Assembly: GCA_000231825.2 (NCBI GenBank) | Contig: JH720392.1 | Location: forward strand, 23,236-45,837 | Source of the DNA: Tetrahymena elliotti 4EA | Lineage: Eukaryota > Ciliophora > Oligohymenophorea > Hymenostomatida > Tetrahymenidae | Direction: 5' to 3' | Length of the DNA stretch: 22,602 nucleotides | Shown here: positions 1 through 9,400 of the stretch, piece after piece | Numbering within the stretch: position 1 is the stretch's first letter | Layout of the letters: every line of letters begins with the position of its first letter | Program-made: the position numbers and the translations under genes | Notes under the pieces: generated by a model | Told to the model about the DNA's origin: nothing | What the model saw: only the letters and a program-made list of their open reading frames with translations | The model's database searches: none

Positions 1-300
1 AAATCTGAAAAGAACAAATAAAAATGAATGAATAAGCCTAACTAATATCAAGTAAGAAATCAAAATTAGTCAGTCGTTACATATTATTTAATGTGTTCAT
101 TCATTTATTGATTAATTAAAAAGTGCAGAATTAATATTGAAACACTATTTTGCCTAAGTTAAAGACTCAAAGTTTAGAGATTAGAGCATATTGATAATTC
201 ATATCCTAATTTTTAGGCATTTACATCACCAATTACCAACTTTTAAATATAAAAATTGAATAAAGAAATATTTAAAAGAAAGAAAAAGACAGAAAAATGG
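1..300. repeat. Left copy of a diverged dispersed direct repeat
   Basis: The first 300 bases match 22292-22560 in the same orientation, with many small differences. Shared landmarks in order are an AAATCTGAAAA start, an ATAAGCC block, an ACACTATTTT block, an AGAGAT...GAGCA block, a TCCTAAT/TCCTTAT block, a TCACCA/TTTCACA block, and a closing AATAAAGAAATATT plus GAAAGA purine run. The left copy may begin before the window. It lies directly upstream of the transposase relic, so it could be part of an old mobile element or a shared 5' flank of a gene family. Identity was judged by eye only. Confidence 0.55.
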
Positions 301-1240
301 ATGCCAAAATTTGACTAAGAATTCATAAAATAAAATTGATGATTTTTCAAAATGTGAGATAAATTGTGAATACTATTTTGACAAGAAGTAAAAAACCAAA
401 ATTGAGACATTTGATTATTTTAAAGAAAAGTTAGTAATTTTACTTAAAATTAATGTGAAGTTGTGAGTAAGAACTTAAATCAGAGCTTAGTAACTTTAAA
501 TAAATAAAAATTAAAGTATATCTAAATATCTACAGAAATTTAAGACTTCAGAAAGATCTGTAAAATATTTTTTATTTTGTATTAGCATTGATTTATTTAT
601 TTTTAAATATTTGTATAAATATTAAATTGAATATTAATTAATTAGCAATCAATTTGAAAAATTAGATTAAGTTTTTCAAACAAAATTTTTACAAACTTGA
701 TCTCAAAATGAATTAATTAGATTATTAGTAATGAGATTTAGATACTCCCGCTGACTTGCAAAAAATAGGCAAGATTGTATTTTTTATTTTAGGAATAAAT
801 ATCAATTTAAGCGGATATTATATTTGATTCATCAGACAAAGAGAAAGAAATATTTTAGAATAGTAATGAAGTTGAATTGACCAATTATGGCACAAGAGAT
901 AAACCTAACATTTCATTACCTTAGTAGAATAAGGGCAGACAAAAAATAAAGGTTTATATGCCTATGAAGCCAATAAAATATGATTTCAAAGCATATATTT
1001 TGAATGAAACAAAGAGTAGATTCATTTTGTTTGTTCAGAAAAACAATACACATTAAATATAAAAACTTAGGGAGCAATTTAGTATTTGATCCCTATTATT
1101 CCACTTTGAATGTGATATAATATCTATAAAACCAAGATTTTCTAGTAATCAGATCAATAAAAATAGAATTGCTTCAACTAGTGAATTAGTTGAGAACATA
1201 AATTATGTTATGGTAAACATAGCGCAAGCTGGAGAATATC
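300..1240 (+). pseudogene. Decayed PiggyBac-like (DDE_Tnp_1_7) transposase
   Basis: The clearest block is 793-1086, read with TAA/TAG as Gln. It contains NKGRQKIKVYMPMKPIKY followed by KAYILNE, which matches the PiggyBac family block with a conserved KGR, then YMP.KP.K.G.K. The frame ends at TGA 1087. The next conserved block, LVFDPYYSTLNVIQYL, is found one frame over at about 1067-1195 and corresponds to the V..DN.F.S region that carries the second catalytic Asp. The first catalytic Asp expected just before KGR is absent (ISLPQQNKGR). Protein-like pieces upstream at about 300-462 and 517-559, joined by intron-like gaps 463-516 and 560-792, have the right phases to be earlier exons, but their family is not recognisable. 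The frameshift, missing Asp and lack of a clear start argue for a dead copy, not one of the domesticated ciliate PiggyBac genes. Confidence 0.7.
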
Positions 1241-1249
1241 AAAAATTAA

Positions 1250-2302
1250 TTTCATTAAATTTTTTCAATAAATAGACTTTTTTTATTCGGTTGTTTTGAT
1301 ACTAAATTATTGTTAATATTTAATTTTAAAAATAATTTGAAAATTTAATTTTACCAGCTAACTAACATACATACATTTTTGATTATTGCTAGTTGCCATA
1401 TTTTTTTTGTTAATATTCAAAAAAAAAAGACTTGGTTAGTATCAATATTATTTGATGTTAGAATTAACGAGTTTAAATAATAATTTAACCTATTAGAAAA
1501 ATAAATTAAAGATTTTAAAAATAAAAATTAAGATCTAAATAATAATATTTAAAAAATACATAAAATTCTATGTTAAATTTAAAAAAGTGCATGAATGTAT
1601 TATTTAGTAATAAAATACTGGGTAAGATTTAATAAATAAATTGTTTATTTAATTTAATTGGCAGATAAATTAATTTATAGATAGATACTAATGACCTCAT
1701 CTCAGTTTTTTAAAACTTATTGATTAGATTTAAAAAAGGGGGAAATTTTGTTTCAAGTAAATGTATTTTTAAAACAAAGAAATATATAGATGTTCAAATT
1801 AATTAATATTCATATCAAAAGAATTTTTTTATTAATTAATTTATTCTAACATTTTGTATTAAATTTACATGTATTTATTGGAGTTTGATTTAAAAAAAAT
1901 AAAAAATAAATTAAAATAGAGCAGCATATTATTTTTTTATAGAAGTTTCTTGTTTTATTTAAAAAAATATCAACATATTATTGCAAATGATGTAAAGAAG
2001 AATATCAAGTTTTATTTAAATTAATTGATAACTGATTATATAGTGTGATTAATCTAGCAAGAGTTAGTTGGACGTTATTTTATTAGGAAGCTAATGTTGA
2101 ATTCAACTTTGCTGCTTTGAAATGAATGCCTTGATAATTAATTATAAATAAATTAATAAAAAATCAAAAGGTGGTTTCTATCAAATATTATCAGTTCAAA
2201 GAAATAAGTAGAAAATAATTAATAAATAGTTAAAAAACTAATTATTATTATAATACCAAAAACAATCTGTAGATTTAAAAAAGTAAACGAAGCAAATTAA
2301 TC
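1250..2302. other. AT-rich intergenic region with an A6G5 tract
   Basis: No convincing exon was found here. It contains a run of six A then five G at 1732-1742, unusual in this AT-rich setting. The last 300 bases are the expected place for the promoter and 5' leader of the LRR gene that starts at 2303; no specific promoter motif could be identified. Confidence 0.5.
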
Positions 2303-4789
2303 ATGGGAAATATAGTCAATTCAAAGTGCAATGAAAGTATTAGCAGAAGTAGTTCTGATTCAGAGGAGATAGGGAGTGAAAGTACCCGCATTAATAAAGA
2401 CTTGAAGACGTAACTTGATTTATTTAAATGTATTTTATGCTTAAATTTTGCTAATTTTTCTACTTTTCAATATAGACTTTCATTACAAAGATAGGAAAGT
2501 AGAAAGACCTCTTCAAGTAGCGACAAGGAAGAATCCTACTTTGACAATAAATAAAATGCAGTTATTCTCAAGTAGAATTCTTTTTTTTTATATAAATTTA
2601 AAATGGAGCTTTGCTCATTTCAAGCAGCACATCTTGCAAGCAGTTTATTTAATTACTTGCTTGCTTGCTAATTGATCGATTGATTTGTTAGTTCTATTAC
2701 TACTTATTTTTCAATCAATTATTTGCTTGAAATTTTGTAGAATAGAAGTTAATAACAAAAGAAAGCTCTCTTTAAAAAATCATAACTTGACTTAAAAAGT
2801 TAAAATGTAAATAAAAGGGTTGAAAAAGAGCTCACATAAAAGTAGTTTGATGATTTCATCACAAAGATTAATGTGGATAATAAAGCAACTGTATTTAAAT
2901 TTGAGGCTCCTTTAAATGTCAAAAAGAAATCAACAAATGCTCTCTCAAAAGATGCATTCAAAGCTCGCTCTATTTCTACATTAGCTTAGGTGATTGAGAA
3001 AAAATATAAAAATATTAAGGAATTAAAGCTATAATTCCCTTCTTAGTCAGAATCCAATCAAGAAATCGACATGGAACCCATTTATTCTATTTGCATGATG
3101 CTTTCTAGTCTTAAACAGCTTGAATCTCTTTCTTTAAACTTTTTCCAGTAAAAATCAATATTTCTTTTATGACTCTTTAATTTCTTCTTTTACTAACACT
3201 TACCAATCAATCAATTTAATAGCAGAAGCAATCAAGCAAGCAAGCTAAACTGTTTATTAAAATTTCATTCTAGTCAACAAAAAATTTTGAAATTCAATGT
3301 AAAATAAATAGAACTTTAGAAAAAGAAAATACCCCAAAAAAATTAATTTAGTCAATTAATTAGAATTTAAACAAAAAATTCGAAAATTTATTAATCCATT
3401 ATTATGTTATTAAATAAATAATTGATCACAATGGATTTCTATTTTTACTAAATATTTAGAAATATATGCATAGCAAAAATAAAACCACTTAAATTCTAAT
3501 CTAAATTCACAAAAACTCTTTAGAACTAATCTAACTAAGAAGAAAATAAATTGTTTTTTTGAAAAATTTCATTCAATTTTAAATGAGGAAAATATAATTA
3601 ATTTAAATTTAAATCAAATAGATGGGGATATTATAATTCTAATATTAAGACTGAATGCTTAATTTTCCTTTGCAATGCTATCACTTTGCTCTCACCCACT
3701 TTGAAATGTTTAAAATTAGATTTTGGTAGATGGGGATGCGAAAAATATGGAAATTTAAAGATATACACTGATGCAACTATTTCATGTTTCTGTGAAATGA
3801 TTTAATCTCTCACACAATTAAGAAGCCTTGACATTAATTTAAGAAGGTAAACTATAATTATACATTCATTCTTATGATTTGTTTTTTTAAATATTTCTTT
3901 TTAAAATATTAACAAATAGTTGGGGATACGAAAATTATAAAATAACTAATACAAGTGTTGTTTAAATCTTTAAAAGCGTTGGAACCCTAGTTAATTTAGT
4001 AGACCTAAAAATCAATCTGACCAAGTAATTAACACTACTTTTATTTAATATAATAATGATAATGGAGAATGCTTCAAAATATTTAAAATTGATTTAAAAA
4101 ACAAATTTAATTAAAAAAGAGAAGCATTTAAATTAGATTAAAAATGAATATTTAAATTCAATCAATATTTAATATTTAAATTTGAAAGCATTTCTCATTA
4201 GATTTTATGTCTAGTTTATTTTTGGAATTCATTCTTATTTAATTTGTTATTAAATAAATAGGTGGGGATATTTAAATAACAATATTAGTGAAACAAGCTT
4301 GTAAGATCTTAAATAATATTTAGTTAACCTTCAAAATCTCAAGCATATTTATCTCAATTTCGACTTGTAAATTTAAAAGCTTTTATCAAAAAAGGAATAT
4401 TAAATATTTATATAATTAATTAGGTGGACACATTTGCATAATTACAAATATATAAAAGAAGCTTTAGTTTAGCTTCCTTTGCTAGAGCAATGCCACATAG
4501 ATACAACTGAAGTAATTTATTTTACTCAAACTTGCTTAAATAAATATTTTATGTTTGCAATTGCATTTTTTTGTTGAATTAAGTTATCTATCTCATCAAG
4601 TAGAATTAAGTCATAAATATTTTAAAATAGGAATAAAATGAAGTCAAGAGACTCTACGATTTAATAAACTACAGAAAGAAATAATACTTAATGTCATACT
4701 CCATACTTAAATCAGGATAAGGAGATTATTACAGACGTGAAATTCTATGGGATGCTCTTCGTATTTGCTTGAATGATAAGAAATTGTGA
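2303..4789 (+). CDS. Leucine-rich-repeat protein, 7 exons, about 450 aa
   Basis: Inferred exons are 2303-2571, 2746-3147, 3622-3846, 3920-4024, 4262-4366, 4424-4511 and 4631-4789, ending at TGA; the spliced length is exactly 451 codons. The N-terminus is MGNIVNS, so Gly2 could be myristoylated. Residues up to about 220 are a low-complexity, K/Q/S-rich segment. From exon 2 to exon 6 the protein has tandem leucine-rich repeats of about 35 residues, each ending L..L.L.. and then a Trp-Gly (WG) pair that opens the next unit. Exons 4 and 5 are both 105 nt and each encodes one unit; introns sit just before the WG codons in the same phase. The stretch 2430-2475 looks like an intron but removing it breaks the downstream frame, so it is read through here; this is the weakest point. 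Function unknown; LRRs usually bind proteins. Confidence 0.8.
2572..2745 (+). other. Intron 1 of the LRR gene with TTGC/ATTGA repeats
   Basis: GT at 2572 and AG at 2745 give a 174-bp intron that restores the frame around in-frame TGA 2681. It carries a (TTGC)n run followed by ATTGATCGATTGATTTG at about 2655-2686. These are complementary in inverted order to a TCAA/GCAA repeat in the next intron at about 3194-3246. Confidence 0.6.
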
Positions 4790-5165
4790 AACCTAAAAGT
4801 AGCACTTCTTTGTGAATAAACAAGCATTAACTAACTAACTAACAAACAAACAAAGAAAAATAATATTGATATTTATGTCCTCTTTTAATCATTAAATCTT
4901 CCTAATAAAATACTCTCATTTTAAATAATAATAAATAATAATAATAGAAAATGCTTAATCTAAATATTTATGAATAACTTAATAATCAAAACAAATAAAC
5001 AAAAAATAATAAATAAATAAAGAAGGAAATTGAATCTTTATTAGGATAATCTAATTGTAAGTTTATTTTTCAAAAAAAAAATCTAAATTCATTTAAAAAA
5101 ATATACAAATTTATATTACTATCTCTATTACTATTAATAACTACTTGTATTATTATTATACCTAA
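4790..5165. other. Intergenic, 3' side of the LRR gene
   Basis: Contains the 3' flank of the LRR gene and simple sequence: (CTAA)n/(CAAA)n at about 4825-4856 and AATAAT runs at about 4925-4945. A short minus-strand reading segment around 4890-4840 could be an exon of the unresolved gene next to it, but nothing firm is seen. Confidence 0.4.
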
Positions 5166-6325
5166 AATCTTTATAATCCCTTGTATGTCTTCTTATTAAA
5201 CAACTCTTCCTAGTATAATTTAACTTTAAATATTCTCTCTTTCTTTTAAAATTTATTTTGATTGATCTAATCACTATTATGCTGTCTATATTATATATTC
5301 TAAGTTATTAATTCTACTCACCTATTTAATTTTGTAATGATTTTAAATATTTTAATCTAAAAATATAATTTCTTAGTAAATTATTAATTAAAAAAATTAA
5401 GAATTTAAATATCATTAATTCTCACACCAACCCCCTACCCCAAACTCATAAAGGGCTAAATGATGATCATCAACATTTTTTTAAAAATCCTAAGAAAATT
5501 AAAAAATAAAAAAGGAAAAAGACAGAATTATCTTTTGTAAATATAAGGTAAATTTATGAAAAATAAAGAATTTGATAATTTTAATCATAATTATTTGAGA
5601 AATAATTTGTAATATTATTTTTTGATATTTCTTTTTCTTCTTGTTCTTTAAATCACTAATTTAATTATTAACTAACTCAATATAATCACAATTAAAATTG
5701 AATCATTTAATACTTTTCTCTTTAGTTTTATGGAAATTCTTCAATTTCTTGAAAAAGAAAAAAATATTCATTTAAAAACAAATCATTTTTTAATTCTTAT
5801 TTTATTCTTGTAAAGTGTATTAATTCAAAATAGCTAATAAAAGGTAAAACTTATAAAAATAATTTTCCTGAATTTTTTAAGAAAAAAGTATTAACTCGCA
5901 AAGTTTTTTTACAAATAAAGATTAGAGCTTTAACTTATTTCAAGATATAAAAAGAATCTTTATTGAGGCTCTTAATCAGGTCAATTTTTACTTCTTGTAG
6001 TTTGTGTAGTTTTTTTTCTTGAGCATTTCCATCCTTTTTACCTAAAATTTTCATTCCCTCTTATCTATTTTAGCTTAGAATATTAGAAGGATCATAAGTT
6101 CATGATGAAAATTCCTGAGTTTCACTGTTATAATTATTATTGATGTTTGCTTTAGTAGTATTTTTACTTTAATTATTTAATGATTTTGAGTCAGATATGT
6201 TATATTAGATTTTATCAAATAAAAATGCAGAAAATAAATTTAGTATTATTTATTCTTTTTACAAAATAAAGAAATCTGAGTAAATAATTACTTTAATTAC
6301 TAATTTAATCTTGAGTTTCTCTCAT
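5166..6325 (-). pseudogene. Unresolved or decayed minus-strand gene, N/Q/K-rich
   Basis: Two minus-strand stretches look like ciliate coding sequence. One runs from about 6325 to 5900 and includes ISDSKSLNNQSKN, then, after an in-frame TGA at 6102-6100, DPSNILSQNRQEGMKIL and a Lys/Leu-rich helix-like segment. The other, at about 5320-5166, includes INQNKFQKKERIFKVKLY and ends at a possible GTATAA donor. No intron with agreeing phases removes TGA 6102-6100, so either the gene is broken, or an exon was missed, or the base calls are wrong there. No known domain is recognised. The frame after the TGA stays open for 138 codons to TGA 5688-5686, but its last part is hydrophobic and may be non-coding. 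Confidence is in some coding origin, not in the limits. Confidence 0.35.
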
Positions 6326-6380
6326 GACATTCTATAAATAGCTTAAATTTAAAAAAAGAAAGGAAAAGAGTTGTTGAAAT

Positions 6381-6497
6381 AAATCAAATTAAATAATTTA
6401 GTCAATAAATACAAAAAATATTTTATCAATGTTATCTCTTTCATGGTGGATTTTTTCTTTAAGTCAATTAAAATGTTTTTTAATAAAGAATTAAAAG
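6381..6497. repeat. Direct repeat, first copy, upstream of the LamG gene
   Basis: This stretch of about 115 bp recurs at 6671-6784 with scattered differences; both share AATAATTTAGTCAATAAATA, a TTTTTCTTTAAGTCA block and TTAAAATGTTTTTTAAT. This first copy ends just before the ATG at 6499 and therefore covers the likely promoter or 5' leader. Confidence 0.8.
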
Positions 6498-6498
6498 T

Positions 6499-9400
6499 AT
6501 GGATTTAGCAGAAAAAATAGTAAAGTATTAGAAGAAAAACAAAAAGCTTTAAAAATTTCTGAAAGAAAAGAATATTTAAACCTTTCAGGAGGATATTATT
6601 ATATAATGTAAATTTATAATTTTAAACTCAAATTGTTATATTGGTTGTATTATTTATAAAATTTTTAAATAAATAAAATTGAAATAATTTAGTCAATAAA
6701 TACAAATAATATTTTATTAATTTAGTCTCTTTCTTTGGTCTTTTTCTTTAAGTCAGTTAAAATGTTTTTTAATCAAGATAAAAATATTGCTTGTATTATT
6801 TATAAAATATGAAGAAATCAATACTGAATAGCTTTTTATGTTGTTTGCAATGATATTTAAAGAGAACGTTTTTGATTTACGAATTAGATTTTTTAATCAA
6901 ATGAAATATTTGCTAAGATTCTACTTTGTATTTTTTATTTTGATTAAAATTGTTATCATTAGTTTTATTGATTTCAATTAGCAAGAAGAGGTTGTTTTGA
7001 AAATGAATTAATAAATGAATAAATCAGTTGGTTAGATAAATAAGACAGTAGAGTCAACTGGAGGTGGATAAGATGAGATTTTAGAGGTTTCATAGTCTTC
7101 CATTAATATGTATTAGGCAGATGGTGGTAGAAAATTTGGAGATATTGGAAAGTTATTGACAACAGCTTCAACAATATCTAAATTTAAACAAAACTTTGTG
7201 TAAAATATTAAAGAAAATGTAGCCAATTAGTCAGAATTAAAGAATATTACTGAAAGTTATATGATAGAGCAAATTATATTAATGACTGAGTTTTGTTATA
7301 CACTAAGAGACTTTGAAAAGCAAGTTTATAATGCTGATTCTGTTAAATAGCGTAAATAGATTGAAGAATAAAGAGATGTGTAAGTTAAAGAACTCTTTGT
7401 TAGATTGTAAGAAGATCAAGTAATTGAGTATTTGCAAAAGGGAAATTATGAAATAGAAATACTTCAAGATATTTTAGATATTTGCTTAGTTATATTTAAT
7501 GAATTTATGCTCAAAGATTAATATCTTTATTAAGAGTCTCCACTTTGTAGCTTATTTTGTTTTCTTTAATAACTTACTCTTCTTCCTGAAGCTCAGAATC
7601 TCTTGTTAAATAGTAAAACTTTTTATGAGCTCAGTTCCAAATTTACAAAAAAGTCTATTAAAGAATTTACCTTTTGGCAACGTGAGTTAGAGTTTTTAGC
7701 TGTTATCAGTAATATTGTTTCTTACTAAGAAATCACTGATTTTACAAGTGTAATGTTCTTGCAGTATGCAGAAATCTTGATTTAGTTTTATGATTTCATT
7801 CAAAAAGACCACTCAAAAGTTATAGAGTAGCGTCAAAAAGAAACTAAGAGAAAAGATATTGAGAGAACCCCAAAATTCCTTTAAGAAGAAGGAAAGGAGC
7901 AAATAAGAATATATCTGGCACTTTTACCTGCATATTTAGTAGAGTATTCTGCACTAACTAAATATAATTTCACACTTAACTTCGATAACGTTAACAGTGA
8001 TAACAAGTTGGGAATGACTCATTAAGAAAGGCTTTAAAAGCAATACACAAAAATAGGTATTTATTTTTTATTTCTCTCAAATATCAAATGCAGAAAAAGT
8101 GATTAAAATATACAATAAATAATAAATGGTATGATATAAACGTATTATGCTTTTAATTTTTTCAAAATGAAATCAAATTTATTTAAAACTATATTAAATT
8201 AAGATATAACATGGAAAACAAGTAATTCCTTAAATATTTCAAAGGAAATTAACAATAATTTAATCATCGTTTTCATAACCTTCCATAAATAAAGATCTTT
8301 TTGTATTCAATTTATTTAAAAACAAGCAGACTTTAAAGTGACTTTGAGTTTTAATTTAAAAATAATATGAAGAATATGGATTTAATAAAAAATTTAACCA
8401 AAAAACAATTTGAAGAAATTTTCAAATAATATTTGGTTGATTTCCTTAAATATTCACAATTAAAACAAATAATTCTTAAAAAAATTAAGAGTTATTCAAT
8501 TAAAATTTTTGGAGAGTTTATTTCGTTTTTAGATTTTTACTGTAGAATAAATAGGTTTAAATTATTTTTCAATTGAATAAATAGCAAAAAATAAATTATT
8601 TTTTCTTCTAAAATGAAATCCAATATAAAAGCAAATATGAAAAAAGACGTTTTTTTGAGGTTCTTTCTATATGGAATTAAATCGCCTATAGAATTTAATA
8701 CAGCACATACACTTTCAGTCAAATAATGCTGCAAAGATATATTAATAGCTAAGTCTTAGCATAATACACATAAAAGATTTTAAAATAAAATATTGGTCTA
8801 TTTAATGTATCACCAATCAGCCACTTAAGATCTAACATATTCTCCATAAATGCTTATTACAAAACATTACAGGATATATGATTTTTTCACTTAAACTAGT
8901 TTTTTATACAGTAATTTTGGCTCGTTTCTTTAAGTTTTTAAAATTTAAACTAAAATTCATTATTTTTTAGGCAAAGGATAATTAATTTTTAGATTTTTCT
9001 AAGAATAAATCGGTTTAAATTATTTTTCAGTTAAATATTAATCTAACAATATTTTTAGAAAAACGCTTTTTTTTAGAATCAATATTTCATTTTTAACTTG
9101 AAGTATTTTTAAAAGTTGAAGAAAAAATATGTTTTAAAAATTAATTTGTAATTTTTTTATTTGAAAAGCAATTTTGTGCAGGATGTGCCTTGACAGTATT
9201 GAAAAAAATGAATTATCAAAGAGACTTGAATAGATAGTAACTTAGATGAAGGAGATGCTACCTACATCTAGTTCAATAATAAAAAGAATGATTCTAGCTT
9301 TTTTTAAATATTATGTGAAAACCAATGATATGAGATGCTGGTTTAAGTTTTCTTCTCCACATTTAGCTATTGATTCTACAAATACAATTTAGAATGTTGC

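Noticed and set aside
2448..2675. A frame ending LITCLLAN, from splicing out 2430-2475 in the LRR gene
   Set aside because: It stops at TGA 2673 and loses the Ser/Lys-rich frame that continues in phase into exon 2 and the repeats.
5429..5446. CCCCCTACCCCAAAC, similar to Tetrahymena telomeric C4A2
   Set aside because: Only one imperfect unit and no tandem array, so chance or a poly-C tract is enough.
6608..6985. Reading straight through from the first exon into the second in the LamG gene, which is open in this code
   Set aside because: The stretch encodes Phe/Ile/Tyr-rich sequence of intron composition and contains the second copy of the upstream repeat, so an intron is more likely.
8057..8134. 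A 37-bp intron at 8057-8093 ending the first half of the LamG gene at TGA 8132
   Set aside because: It would leave only 77 bp to the next coding sequence, whereas introns 8057-8203 and 8303-8415 have usual lengths and join all phases into one gene.
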